64,000 bases of DNA, taken from the NCBI GenBank assembly GCA_964383675.1, contig CAYLHX010000001.1, positions 67,017 to 131,016 of the forward strand, in the 5' to 3' direction. The position numbers and the translations under genes were made by a program. Below the pieces are notes generated by a model, which saw nothing but the letters and a program-made list of their open reading frames with translations, was not told the origin of the DNA and did not search any database. Of this stretch, positions 30,718 through 39,587 are shown piece by piece (position 1 is the first letter of the stretch; each line of letters begins with the position of its first letter). Source of the DNA: CAYLHX01 sp964383675 (lineage in GTDB: Bacteria; Patescibacteriota; Gracilibacteria; UBA1369; LOWO2-01-FULL-3).

Positions 30718-31848
30718 CTATCTGTTATCCCTGCCAATTGCCTCTGAGATGTTTTTGTAGCCATCTTTTTTAAGCAGCTCGGTGAGACCTTGATTGATCT
30801 CGCTTATGAGTTGGGGGCCTTCATAAATCATGCCGGTAATAAGTTGGATAAGTGAGGCTCCAAGTTTGATTTTTTTATAGGCGTCGGCAGCGGAAAAAAC
30901 ACCACCACAGCCCATGATGATAAATTTTCCTTTGCCATTTTTGTAAAGATAGCGGATTTGTTCGTTTGCCAGGGCCTCGACCGGTTTTCCGCTGATCCCA
31001 CCATATTCCGGAATATTCTTATCAATTATCAAATCCATCATGGTTTTATTTTGACGATCTTTGGTAAGATTACTGGATACGAATCCACTTATTTTGTAGT
31101 GTTCAGCTATTTTCAATATTTCATCCATTTCAGCGTGACTTAAGTCCGGTGGCAACTTAAGGAAGATTGGTTTATCATTTTTGACTGCGCAGATTGCTTC
31201 TAGAAGATCATTCAGATCCTTGGGATCGGTAAACGGCTGCCCACCAAAGGCATTTGGAAAACTAACATTGATGGTAATATAGTCGCCAATATCTTTTAGC
31301 TGCTCGTAAGCCTTAAGGTAATCCTTTATACCCGCTTCTTTGGAAGCCGTAGCGCGGCAGTTGGTTTTAGCGATACTAATGCCTAACGGAAAACTGAATT
31401 TCTTCTTTTTAAGTCTTTTAGCGATCTTTTCACTTCCCTCATTTTTAAGACCATAATAAACAACTAAAGCTTGGGATTTTTTTAATCGCCAAAGGCGCGG
31501 CCTGGGGTTTCCGGCACAGTACTCACCCGTCACCGAGCCGGCCTCTTCAAAGCCAAAACCTACGTGTGGCAAAATATCTGTCAGTTTTGCGTCCTTATCG
31601 AATCCGGCGGCCAGACCAATTGGATTTTTAAAATTTATGCCAAGAATTTTCTGTTCCAGTAAAGAGCTTTGGTAGTTGAAAAATAAGCTGGCTATTTTTT
31701 GCGTCACAAAATTGCTACCAAGAAAGCTCCCCACTTTCCCCATGCCATCATGCATTTTTTCCGGGTCGATCAAAAAGAAGATTTTTTTGATTATTTTTGT
31801 GTAAAAAAATCGCTGTAGTTTGTTCCGGCACTTTATAATTTTATCCAT
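30718..31848 (-). CDS. pyrD: Dihydroorotate dehydrogenase, class 2-like
   Basis: PyrD oxidises dihydroorotate to orotate with FMN; class 2 enzymes pass electrons to membrane quinone. Recognisable motifs: NPIGLAAGFDKDA, GFGFEEAGSVTG, NPRPRLWRL, ITINVSFPNA, FLKLPPDLS, the SGFVSSNLT segment, GGISGKPVE and the FMN phosphate site IIMGCGGVFSAADAYKKIKLGASLIQLITG. The N-terminal extension (about 55 residues) fits class 2. The residue in the base position, Ser in class 2 (NxSSPN) and Cys in class 1 (NxSCPN), is Phe197 here (NVSFPN, codon 31260-31258). This makes activity questionable unless it is a sequencing error (TGT to TTT). It is followed upstream by the KamA-like gene. Confidence 0.88.
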   Translation of the reverse strand: MDKIIKCRNKLQRFFYTKIIKKIFFLIDPEKMHDGMGKVGSFLGSNFVTQKIASLFFNYQSSLLEQKILGINFKNPIGLAAGFDKDAKLTDILPHVGFGFEEAGSVTGEYCAGNPRPRLWRLKKSQALVVYYGLKNEGSEKIAKRLKKKKFSFPLGISIAKTNCRATASKEAGIKDYLKAYEQLKDIGDYITINVSFPNAFGGQPFTDPKDLNDLLEAICAVKNDKPIFLKLPPDLSHAEMDEILKIAEHYKISGFVSSNLTKDRQNKTMMDLIIDKNIPEYGGISGKPVEALANEQIRYLYKNGKGKFIIMGCGGVFSAADAYKKIKLGASLIQLITGMIYEGPQLISEINQGLTELLKKDGYKNISEAIGRDNR

Positions 31849-31854
31849 TTCGGT

Positions 31855-33051
31855 TTATAACATATCATGAAAATCACTTTGTTTTAGGTCATTTAAATCT
31901 ACCCGCGGATCGAAATATTCGTTCCATATTATCCTCTCTGGACGCCAAGAGGTAAAGCGGATGATTGGCTGATCATCTTTGGTTGTGAATTGAAAAGTTT
32001 TGGTCCCCCAACTCTCACGTGGTTTCTTCAAATCTATTTCTATCTCTTCAAAAGGGATGGTGCGTTTGCCATCATGGTTGGAAATAATCAGATCGCCAAG
32101 CTCTGAAGGATTCCAACGAATATTGCCTAATACTTTCTGTAGTTTTTTAAATATCAGAATTACTCTTTCAACCGAAGTTCGCATGGCAAAAGGCGTTACC
32201 TCCATGGCGTGATCCCAGTGATGATGCTGAATCCCATGCTTGCGGCAGAGCTTAACCAGCTTGGCCAAGGTCTCCGGATTGTCATTAATATTGCGAAGGA
32301 TGGGATTTTGAGTTTTTATTATGATGCCGTGATTATGCAAAAGCCTGATATGTTGAAAAAAATCCTCAGTCAATTCAACCGGATGATTAACATGCACATT
32401 GATCCAACGCACACCCTGTGCTTTGAGCATTTTAGCGAGTTCCACTGTTATACGGTAGGGATTTTGCAGAGGCATGCGTGTATGAATACGTATAGAGTCC
32501 ACTGTCTTTATGCCGCGAAACTGTTCAATCCATCCTTCCAAAACCTTATCGGTGAGTGCGAAAGGATCACCGCCGGTTAGAATTACTTCGCGAATCTGCT
32601 TATTATTTTTAACATACGCAACGGCCTGTTCTCGAGCCAAATTCAGGTTGGCGATTTTTGAATTCTCCAATGTACGAGCTCTTTCAAAACAAAAGCGGCA
32701 GTAGGCCGCGCAATGATGTGCAACTCTGATGACCACTTTGTCGGGATATTTATGTTGTCCCATACCATTGGCAAACATTTCTTCCGGCTTTTCCCAGCTG
32801 GTTTTTTCTTCAAGTAACTCCCCTTCCATTTTGGAGGGGCCATATTGTAACCAAATAGGATCGCAAGCCCGCTCTTTCTGCATGAGCGAAAGCAGATAGG
32901 GGGTAATGCTGAAACGGGTATGACTTAATCTTTCAAAAATCTCTTTCTGCTCTTTTGCCGAAAAGTTGAAATGTTTGAAGAGCTGCTCAGGTGTGGTGAT
33001 GGAGTTTTGCAGTTGCCAAAGCCAGTTTTTTTGATTCTGTTCTTTTGGCAT
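31855..33051 (-). CDS. KamA-like radical SAM aminomutase family protein
   Basis: This radical SAM protein is related to lysine 2,3-aminomutase, glutamate aminomutase and EpmB. The [4Fe-4S] motif is Cys114, Cys118, Cys121 (HHCAAYCRFCFE), followed by the GGDPFAL loop (VILTGGDPF) and the conserved IRIHTRMP and TQNPILRNIND segments. In KamA a PLP-binding Lys lies in a Gly-rich loop; here SNHDGKRTI is the only candidate and the Gly run is missing. The 398 residues are close to KamA. The substrate is unknown. It is 2 bp downstream of the DUF1295 gene, so it ends a four-gene leftward group of otherwise membrane proteins. Confidence 0.8.
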   Translation of the reverse strand: MPKEQNQKNWLWQLQNSITTPEQLFKHFNFSAKEQKEIFERLSHTRFSITPYLLSLMQKERACDPIWLQYGPSKMEGELLEEKTSWEKPEEMFANGMGQHKYPDKVVIRVAHHCAAYCRFCFERARTLENSKIANLNLAREQAVAYVKNNKQIREVILTGGDPFALTDKVLEGWIEQFRGIKTVDSIRIHTRMPLQNPYRITVELAKMLKAQGVRWINVHVNHPVELTEDFFQHIRLLHNHGIIIKTQNPILRNINDNPETLAKLVKLCRKHGIQHHHWDHAMEVTPFAMRTSVERVILIFKKLQKVLGNIRWNPSELGDLIISNHDGKRTIPFEEIEIDLKKPRESWGTKTFQFTTKDDQPIIRFTSWRPERIIWNEYFDPRVDLNDLKQSDFHDML

Positions 33052-33053
33052 TA

Positions 33054-33821
33054 TTATTTTTTGGGAGGGAGTGGAATAAAGGCGCTGGTTCTTTTTTTAT
33101 ATTCCTGGAACTCTGGATTGTCGGCATACTTTTTTTCCAACATTGGAATTCCTGAGACAAAAAGTAACAGAAAGGTAATTGTAATGGGACTAATAAGCGA
33201 ATAGACTCCATAGGGTGAGGAAAGAGCTATAATAAAAATGCCCCACCACATTGTTGTTTCACCAAAGTAATTTGGATGTCTGGTATATTTCCAGAGTCCA
33301 CCGGTCATTATTTTTCCCTTGTTGGAAGGGTTTTTGATAAATTGTTGAAGCTGGTAGTCTCCAATCGTTTCAAAGAAAAAACCTACGCACCAGACGCAGC
33401 TCCCCACAATGTCCAGCCACCCTAAAGGTGGTTGATGATAAGTGCTTACAAGGATAGCCGGAGCGACAAGTAGTATTGTTACAAATCCCTGAAGTAGAAA
33501 TACCTGAAAAAAACTACGTATTTTGAAGCTTTTTCCCCATTCTTTGCGCCATTTTTGATATCGCGAGTCTTCTTTTTTTCCCCTATTCCTTAGAAAAACG
33601 TGTATGGAAACTCTTAGTCCCCACATAAGGATCAGGCAAAAGACCAGGAAGTATCTGAGGGTAAAGATGTTGGTTGTTAATATATATGTACAGACCAGAA
33701 TTGCACCTAAACTCCAAATTATATCGGCAATATCGTTGCGCTTTTTGGCTAGACTTATGAAGAACCAGATAGTCTGCCAGATTAAGATTATAGTACTTAT
33801 GTAAAGTAGTTTTTCTACCAT
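33054..33821 (-). CDS. DUF1295 family membrane protein (steroid 5-alpha-reductase-like)
   Basis: This polytopic membrane protein of 255 residues belongs to the family that shares a fold with isoprenylcysteine methyltransferases and steroid 5-alpha reductases. The C-terminal signature is GLWKYTRHPNYFGETTMWWGIF, with the RHPNYFGE core that binds the nucleotide cofactor, followed by PMLEKKY and EYKKRTSAFIPLPP. About six to seven membrane helices are visible. DUF1295 genes often occur with DUF2177 genes in lipid-related clusters, and a DUF2177 gene is directly upstream here, 1 bp away. A role in membrane lipid modification is inferred. Confidence 0.85.
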   Translation of the reverse strand: MVEKLLYISTIILIWQTIWFFISLAKKRNDIADIIWSLGAILVCTYILTTNIFTLRYFLVFCLILMWGLRVSIHVFLRNRGKKEDSRYQKWRKEWGKSFKIRSFFQVFLLQGFVTILLVAPAILVSTYHQPPLGWLDIVGSCVWCVGFFFETIGDYQLQQFIKNPSNKGKIMTGGLWKYTRHPNYFGETTMWWGIFIIALSSPYGVYSLISPITITFLLLFVSGIPMLEKKYADNPEFQEYKKRTSAFIPLPPKK

Positions 33822-33822
33822 G

Positions 33823-34230
33823 TCAGTTGATTAATTTCGTTATCAAAAATCCGGCTGTGGCAACCGTGGCCGTTAAAATAGTCCCCCAAGCCATATCAAT
33901 GAAAACAATGTTTAGAGGCCAGCCTTTCATGGTAGCCAAGTTGGTAAGATCATAGGTTGCGTAGGTGAAGAAACCGAATAGTGCACCAAACACGATAGCA
34001 AACTTGATCGAGTCTTTTTCTACAGCCGGATTGATAGCGAAAATAAATATTCCAACTATAAAAATTAAGTAAAATACTATGGCTGCGGCCCAATTGACCT
34101 CTGTAGATATGAAGCTACCCAAATATTTTTTATACAAGCCCTTGGCCAAAAGACCGAGCCAGAGCATGTCTATGGCAAAAAATACCACGGAAGTAAGCAG
34201 ATAACTGCTTATAATTTTAACAACTGTCAT
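33823..34230 (-). CDS. DUF2177 family membrane protein
   Basis: This small membrane protein has 135 residues and four helices. Family features are DMLWLGLLAKGLYKKYLG near the N-terminus, FFTYATYDLTNLATMKGWP in the third segment and IDMAWGTILTATVA in the last. The function of DUF2177 is not established. It lies between a large membrane protein (10 bp upstream) and the DUF1295 gene (1 bp downstream), and all appear to form one transcript. Confidence 0.85.
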   Translation of the reverse strand: MTVVKIISSYLLTSVVFFAIDMLWLGLLAKGLYKKYLGSFISTEVNWAAAIVFYLIFIVGIFIFAINPAVEKDSIKFAIVFGALFGFFTYATYDLTNLATMKGWPLNIVFIDMAWGTILTATVATAGFLITKLIN

Positions 34231-34240
34231 CTTGATTGAG

Positions 34241-35332
34241 TTAACGAACTAACAAAACATGCCAAACAAGTAGAAACAATGCTGACCACCAACCTAAAAA
34301 TGAAACTACAAAACTAATGGTGATCTTCAGTTGCCACTTTTTAGGCAATAGTGTTGATGATTTTTTCTGTTTTTCACGAGCCAAGAGATATGGACTCACC
34401 CTGAAGCTTAAAAATAAGCCGTTAATTACAAGCATGACTAGTAATAGGAGGTGGAAGGTTGCTGTTGATGACAAGCCACTTAGTCGATAGTAGATTATGC
34501 CTCCAACCAAAGCCAATGCTATTCCAGCCCAGATTAATGGTTTGGTTACTTTATGTGTACGAGTGGTTGCTTCTGTCCAATATTTCGATTTGCGGGCCAG
34601 TAATCCGTGAAAATCTATGACTGTTACTGCCCCAAGCCCAATAATGAAGCCGGCCAGAAAAAGAAATAGGCCAACTATATCCAACCATGGAATGAGTGTT
34701 TTGCCTGGAATCCCCATTTTAATAATAAAAATTTCTTTAAGGACTTTGCCAAAAGACATATCTGAAAAATCTTCAGCTGTTCCCATAGACAGAGTATAAT
34801 CACCCGTGTAACCAACACTGTTAAAGACAGCTACCCAGTACTGTTTCCCCTCCTCAAGGTCAACGATTTGTTCGCCTCCGTTGTAAAGTTTCTCCAGGCT
34901 AAAAGGTTCGAAAAAAATTTCACGTTCAGGTGGCGCAGTAACAAGTGTGCCGTTATATCCCTGAGGCATTATAAAAGGAAAAGGCTCTGATTCGTTTTTA
35001 CTCTCAGATTCTTTTATAAAAGCAAACGCAGGGTAGAAGTTCTGATTGGAACTTTTGACGGGCACCAAAACTTCAACTGGAATACTGCCATCAGCCCCGG
35101 CCGTAAACTTATAGAGATCAATTTCGTCCGGCTGCTCAAGTGCGCCATAAATTGCCAATGACGCTACCAATGGATCTTTAACTTCCGTGGCATTTTCCAA
35201 TTCCAAAACAGAACCTTTCTTTTGAGTGAGGTTTAGCTCTTCACGCACCGGCTGGTGGGCGAAGACAGTCGTAGATGTTAAAGAAAATAGGATTAAAAAG
35301 GTATAAAATGCTGTTTTCTTTATTTTCTTCAT
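34241..35332 (-). CDS. Membrane protein with extracytoplasmic beta domain
   Basis: The product has 363 residues. A signal peptide (ending TVFAHQP) is followed by an extracytoplasmic beta-rich domain of about 190 residues (DEIDLYKFTAGADGSIPVEVLVPV, EEGKQYWVAVFNSVGYTGDYTLSMG), which resembles the pre-peptidase/bacterial pre-domain that wraps polypeptides. Four to five membrane helices follow, with an HG and RTHK motif between them (FHGLLARKS, RTHKVTKPLIWAG). The family is not recognised; the His residues could bind a cofactor as in DUF-type cytochrome-like membrane domains. It is the first gene of the leftward set ending in the KamA-like gene. Confidence 0.65.
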   Translation of the reverse strand: MKKIKKTAFYTFLILFSLTSTTVFAHQPVREELNLTQKKGSVLELENATEVKDPLVASLAIYGALEQPDEIDLYKFTAGADGSIPVEVLVPVKSSNQNFYPAFAFIKESESKNESEPFPFIMPQGYNGTLVTAPPEREIFFEPFSLEKLYNGGEQIVDLEEGKQYWVAVFNSVGYTGDYTLSMGTAEDFSDMSFGKVLKEIFIIKMGIPGKTLIPWLDIVGLFLFLAGFIIGLGAVTVIDFHGLLARKSKYWTEATTRTHKVTKPLIWAGIALALVGGIIYYRLSGLSSTATFHLLLLVMLVINGLFLSFRVSPYLLAREKQKKSSTLLPKKWQLKITISFVVSFLGWWSALFLLVWHVLLVR

Positions 35333-35363
35333 AGTAAAAATGAGGTTGCTGAAATTCTAGCAC

Positions 35364-35397
35364 AAAAAAAAACAGAACTGCACACATTCTGTTTTTT
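35364..35397 (-). terminator. Rho-independent terminator of the RRM gene
   Basis: AACAGAA (35371-35377) pairs with TTCTGTT (35387-35393) around a 9-nt loop, with flanking A and T runs that extend the stem. Read leftward it ends with nine T, about 20 bp after the RRM gene stop. The T-run on the other side also makes it work rightward. Confidence 0.8.
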
Positions 35398-35416
35398 CTT
35401 TTTTGAATTCTATTGA

Positions 35417-35683
35417 TTAGTATTCATTTCTTGGCTTTGGAGGACGAGCCTCATTTACCACGATTTTGCGACCTTTGAAGTCAGATCCGTCCAATTCAGC
35501 AACTGCCTTATCAGCGTCTTCATCGTTAATATATGTTACAAAGCCGAAACCTTTTGATCTACCGGAAAATTTATCCTTAAGAACAACAGCATCTTCAACT
35601 TCTCCATATTGAGAAAAATGTTGGCGAAGGTCTTCATCGGTTACACCCCATTCAAGACTGCCAACGAATAGTTTTTTAGACAT
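35417..35683 (-). CDS. RRM-domain RNA-binding protein
   Basis: The protein is a single RNA recognition motif of 88 residues: RNP2 LFVGSL (residues 5-10) and RNP1 KGFGFVTY (44-51), with the usual beta-alpha-beta spacing and a short C-terminal RPPKPRNEY tail. Small single-RRM proteins of this type occur in cyanobacteria and several other phyla, where some respond to cold. Here the gene is monocistronic, with a 172-bp AT-rich region upstream and a strong terminator downstream. The upstream region has several weak promoter-like matches but none that I can choose with confidence. Confidence 0.93.
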   Translation of the reverse strand: MSKKLFVGSLEWGVTDEDLRQHFSQYGEVEDAVVLKDKFSGRSKGFGFVTYINDEDADKAVAELDGSDFKGRKIVVNEARPPKPRNEY

Positions 35684-35855
35684 AACGTAAACGTAAATTT
35701 TAAAGTAACAGCAAGCGTTATATTTTTTATATGTTTCAAAGTTTTTAAACTGTGCACATTACAACTATCAACATGCAAAAACATAAGCTTACCGTTTAAT
35801 AGTAACATAAATTAATCATAAGGGAAATGGAAAATGCGAGAATTGCCCTTTCTCA

Positions 35856-36305
35856 TCAATCTTTCAAATATTTCTTGCGCAGTTCGTAAGAGATAATTGT
35901 GGGAAGATAGAATAATACATCAGCGCTTAATTTACCTATTAGTATCGCCAATTGAAGATTTTGGATTTTAATTGAGAAATAATACATCAGGGCCGGTCGA
36001 ACTATAAAGCTGTCCAATAGCTCAGCAAAGCCAAATTCGACAATAATATTGCGGAAGTTTTTCATTAAAGATTTCATTCCATACTTAACCCCGTTTTGGC
36101 GATGGTGCTTTTGAGATTGAATAATGTCCCTTCCAATAATCCAGGCATAAAAGCCCAACCCCTCTCCCAGAGCTCCGGCATAGGCCATTATAACTTTGTT
36201 TTCTGTTAAGGCGAAAAAGGCAGTAGCCAAAAGGACTGAACTTATGGTAGCTATTATTTCAGCTGTCAGGTAGCGCCTTAGCCAATCTTTGATTTTATTT
36301 CTCAA
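35856..36305 (-). CDS. Conserved membrane protein of unknown function
   Basis: The product has 149 residues, with about three to four membrane helices. Distinctive segments are RRYLTAEIIATISSVLLA at the N-terminus, AYAGALGEGLGFYAWIIGRDI in the middle, EFGFAELLDSFIVRPALMYY, and LSADVLFYLPTIISYELRKKY at the end. I recognise this as a conserved but uncharacterised family also found in other bacteria. It has no clear operon partner: CsaA-like lies 54 bp upstream and the RRM gene 172 bp downstream. Confidence 0.7.
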   Translation of the reverse strand: MRNKIKDWLRRYLTAEIIATISSVLLATAFFALTENKVIMAYAGALGEGLGFYAWIIGRDIIQSQKHHRQNGVKYGMKSLMKNFRNIIVEFGFAELLDSFIVRPALMYYFSIKIQNLQLAILIGKLSADVLFYLPTIISYELRKKYLKD

Positions 36306-36359
36306 TTTGTGCGTTTTAATTCTAAGTGCAGAAGCCTTCTGGTGGGATAATGTGGCAAT

Positions 36360-36689
36360 TTACAAGATACGATAACCATTTTTCACCTTCCGCTCTGGCT
36401 GAATTAGAATAACTTCCTTATCCTCCTGTACTACTCCGAGGATTAGACACTCCGACATAAAGTTAGCAACCTGTTTTGGCGGAAAATTGGTAACTGCGAT
36501 AACTTGCTTACCCAGTATTTCTTCCTTTTTATATAACTTGGTAAGCTGGGCGCTGCTCTTTTTAATGCCTAAGTCGCCAAAATCTATCCAGATTTGATAA
36601 GCCGGATTTTTTGCTTCGAGAAAATCTTGGACATCTGTAACCGTTCCAGCCCTCATCTCCACTTTTTCGAAATCTTTCCACTTAAGCAT
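36360..36689 (-). CDS. CsaA-like tRNA-binding-domain protein
   Basis: This is a stand-alone EMAPII/Trbp111-type OB-fold protein of 109 residues. The motifs EKVEMRAGTVTDVQDFLEAKNPAYQIWIDFG and LGKQVIAVTNFPPKQVANFMSECLILGV match CsaA, reported as a dimeric export chaperone in Bacillus and also as a structure-specific tRNA-binding fold (as in MetRS C-termini). It lies downstream of tRNA-Ser on the same strand. CsaA is the closest match; the physiological partner is uncertain. Confidence 0.85.
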   Translation of the reverse strand: MLKWKDFEKVEMRAGTVTDVQDFLEAKNPAYQIWIDFGDLGIKKSSAQLTKLYKKEEILGKQVIAVTNFPPKQVANFMSECLILGVVQEDKEVILIQPERKVKNGYRIL

Positions 36690-36725
36690 TGTACTTAAAG
36701 TTAAAAATGATTAACCATCTTTAAA

Positions 36726-36813
36726 TGGCGGAGAGACAGGGATTCGAACCCTGGGTGAGTTGCCCCACGACAGTTTTCAAGACTGTTGCCTTCGACCGCT
36801 CGGCCATCTCTCC
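36726..36813 (-). tRNA. tRNA-Ser (UGA anticodon)
   Basis: Read on the minus strand from 36813: acceptor GGAGAGA pairs with TCTCTCC, discriminator G, encoded CCA. D-arm TGGCCGAGCGGTCGAAGGC, anticodon TGA at 36779-36777 in the loop CTTGAAA, a long type II variable arm, and T-loop GGTTCGAATCC. It reads UCA and related serine codons. Confidence 0.95.
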
Positions 36814-36887
36814 GTAGTATGCTTCAAAGCGCAACCAATGATAGAAAAAACCCCGTGAAAAAGCAATTAAAAATTCGCTAAAGGATT

Positions 36888-39524
36888 TTACATTTCCTCA
36901 ATGACTTCCACTCCCAGTAGGGCCAGACCATTCTTCAAAATCTGGCTGGCGGCATCAACTATCTGTAGGCGTTGCTTTTGTTCTTCAGCGTTTTTAGTGC
37001 GTAAAACCGGTACGCTGTTGTAAAAAGAGTTGAATTTTTGAGCTAATTCGTAGAGGTAGTTGCTTAAAACATTGGGTTTATAGTCTTCCGCGGCTTGGAT
37101 GAGCTGATCTGAAAAACGTGGAAAGAGTCTTATCAGAGCGTGGGTTTTGGTAGCGATGTCTGAGAGATTGTCGGCAGTTTCGGTGTTGGATGAGTCGGTG
37201 TCCTGCTCGGATTGGTCAGCTTTTCTTAAGATACTGCGAGCTCTGGCGTAGGTGTATTGCAAATAGGGAGCGCTATTACCCTCGAAGGAAAGCATTTTGT
37301 CCCAGTCAAAGGTGATATCGGTGGTGCGGTTTTGAGATAGCACGTTATATTTAACAGCTCCAATTCCCACTACACGAGCCACATTCTCTTTGTCTTCAAG
37401 CGTTGGACTCTTCTCCTCAATGATATTTTTGGCCCTGCTAACAGCTTCCTCCAAAACGTCATCCAGGAGAATAACGTTACCCTTTCTGGTGCTCATTTTG
37501 CCATCCTTCATATGCATACGGCCAAACCAGACATGTTCACCTTCACCGTGATACCAGGGGAACCTTTTGGCGGCTTCAAAAAGCTGTTTGAAGTGCAGAG
37601 TTTGAGCTATATCCACTACGTATAGAATTTTTTTGGGCTGCCAGGATTTGATACGGTAATGCAGAGCGGCAAAGTCGCGGGTTGAATAGAGGGTGGCTCC
37701 ATCTTTCTTGAGGATCACAAAGGGTGGAACATCGGGATTGTCGTATTTAACAACATAAGCCCCTTCCTTTCCTTCCACGAAAATTTTGTTTTCTTTACCG
37801 TAATCAATGATCTCTTGCATCTTATCTTCATAGAAACTCTCGCCGTGAGTGTATTCGAAGTGAATGCCACCGAGTTTTTTGTAAGTTTTATTGATCTCTT
37901 TCATGCTTTCGTCGACAAACCACTGCCAAAGTTCACGATTTTCCGGATCACCTTTTTCGAAGATGTTAAATTCATGTCTACCGGCGTCTTCCAAAACAGG
38001 ATCTTTTTCGGCTTCGTCATGAAATTTTATGTATAGTTTAAGAAGTTCATTGATCGGGTCTTTTTCAATGGCTTCTTTGCTCCCCCACCGCTTATAGGCA
38101 TAGATTAACTTGCCGAATTGGGTTCCCCAATCCCCTATATGGTTAACGGAAATTGCTTTGAAACCGATGAATTTAAAAATATCGTGCAGACTTTGACCTA
38201 TCACCGTAGAGAGGAGATGATGAATCCCAAGCGGTTTAGCTATGTTAGGGGAACTGTATTCAAAGGCGATGGTTTCACCTTCAGTGTGTAAGTTGGCTCC
38301 GTATTGGTCTTTGTTCTGTAAAACCTGCGCCAGCTCTTCTTGGTAGGCTTGGTCGGAGATAAAAAAGTTAATAAAACCGGGGCCGGCTATCTCTACTTTT
38401 TTAATTAAAGTGTTGTCTTCGAGATTATCAATAATTGCCTGGGCTATTTCCCGAGGCGGCTTTTGCAGTTCTTTGGTAATTTGCAGAGCGACATTTGAGG
38501 CGTAATCGCCGTGAGTTTCATCGTTGGGATACTCAATTTTTATCTCTTTATCGGTGATTTCGAAGGCTTTTTCCAAGGCCTTTTCCAGTAACTTTTGAAG
38601 TTTTTTTGGGAAAAGATTTTCCGGCAATGAGATAATATTTTCTTTATTTGATACTTCAGAGTTGCTCGAAGGGGATTTGTTTGAAGAGTTCTTGTCCGGT
38701 GCTGAAGTCTCCTCCATTACTTTTGGCTCGTCGGTCAAAGTTTTTTTTTTAGATTCTTCCAGAAAGTGAACTTTTTCTTGTTGCGGGATCTTGGAGTCGT
38801 CGATATTTTTCCTGCCTTCAACACGTAAATCCACAACCGGATTTTCCTCATCCAGAATGTAGGGCTCTATCTGTCCACCGATATACTTTATAAAACCATT
38901 TTGAACTTCTCTGACGACATCGCTGAACTTATCGATTGGCATCTTGCTCATGTCTTCAATCAAAATGGCTGCATTGACAGTTTTTTTAGTGAACTTTGTC
39001 CTTTCGCATTCACGATAATTCCAATAGCGGCATGTAATGCCTCCGGTATCGATGTAGGCGGCTTCGCCTTCCTTAGCCGTTTCAACTTCAATCGAACCAA
39101 TCGGTCGGAAGGGCTCGCCGCCTTGCGTAAAGGTTAATTGCAAGTCTCCACACAACCAGTCCAAATCTTCCCCACCGATAGGCAGTAGGTGTTTCAAAGA
39201 AAAATAATTATACAAATCCACCAGCGCATTTATGTGAGGGAGTTCTTTGCCACTAGCAACTCTTTTTAAGAGTGCGGCAATAGATGGTGGATATTTTTTA
39301 GGGTTAACGCCAAGATTGCCGTAAGTGTCGTACCAGGCCTTGATCATTGGCTCTTCATAGAGCTCTTTATCTTTAAATTGTTTTTCACGTTGAGCACATA
39401 TACCGCGCAATAGGCTTTCAATTGTGGAAATACGCTTCCCGTTATCAATCCCTCGAAGAATTATTACACCCAGCTTGAAGTCCGGATATTGATTAAAAAT
39501 CTTGGGGTCTATGCGTAAATACAT
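36888..39524 (-). CDS. argS: Arginyl-tRNA synthetase with N-terminal B3/4 domain
   Basis: The product has 878 residues against about 560-600 usual. Residues 1 to about 235 are a B3/4-type domain, as found in the PheRS beta chain and in stand-alone homologues (SLLRGICAQREKQF, YGNLGVNPKKYPPSIAALLKRV, the GGDLQLTF region and CRYWNYRECERT). A low-complexity Ser/Asn/Lys linker (about 250-300) precedes normal ArgRS: an N-terminal Add-1 domain (EYPNDETHGDYASNVAL), a HIGH-like motif, GDWGTQFG, the GKMSTRKGNVILLDD loop and a DALR C-terminus with YLQYTYARARSILRKA. The HIGH motif reads GIHH (433-436), where HVGH is usual. tRNA-Ser lies 75 bp downstream. Confidence 0.9.
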   Translation of the reverse strand: MYLRIDPKIFNQYPDFKLGVIILRGIDNGKRISTIESLLRGICAQREKQFKDKELYEEPMIKAWYDTYGNLGVNPKKYPPSIAALLKRVASGKELPHINALVDLYNYFSLKHLLPIGGEDLDWLCGDLQLTFTQGGEPFRPIGSIEVETAKEGEAAYIDTGGITCRYWNYRECERTKFTKKTVNAAILIEDMSKMPIDKFSDVVREVQNGFIKYIGGQIEPYILDEENPVVDLRVEGRKNIDDSKIPQQEKVHFLEESKKKTLTDEPKVMEETSAPDKNSSNKSPSSNSEVSNKENIISLPENLFPKKLQKLLEKALEKAFEITDKEIKIEYPNDETHGDYASNVALQITKELQKPPREIAQAIIDNLEDNTLIKKVEIAGPGFINFFISDQAYQEELAQVLQNKDQYGANLHTEGETIAFEYSSPNIAKPLGIHHLLSTVIGQSLHDIFKFIGFKAISVNHIGDWGTQFGKLIYAYKRWGSKEAIEKDPINELLKLYIKFHDEAEKDPVLEDAGRHEFNIFEKGDPENRELWQWFVDESMKEINKTYKKLGGIHFEYTHGESFYEDKMQEIIDYGKENKIFVEGKEGAYVVKYDNPDVPPFVILKKDGATLYSTRDFAALHYRIKSWQPKKILYVVDIAQTLHFKQLFEAAKRFPWYHGEGEHVWFGRMHMKDGKMSTRKGNVILLDDVLEEAVSRAKNIIEEKSPTLEDKENVARVVGIGAVKYNVLSQNRTTDITFDWDKMLSFEGNSAPYLQYTYARARSILRKADQSEQDTDSSNTETADNLSDIATKTHALIRLFPRFSDQLIQAAEDYKPNVLSNYLYELAQKFNSFYNSVPVLRTKNAEEQKQRLQIVDAASQILKNGLALLGVEVIEEM

Positions 39525-39587
39525 GTGCTGATTGTCATATTCTTTGGCCGTATTCTAATAAAAAGTAGACTTAATTCATAGTGTTTC

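Noticed and set aside
35684..35855. Cold-shock-type 5' leader or small RNA upstream of the RRM gene
   Set aside because: The region is AT-rich with several weak promoter matches, but I see no conserved fold or motif to support a call.
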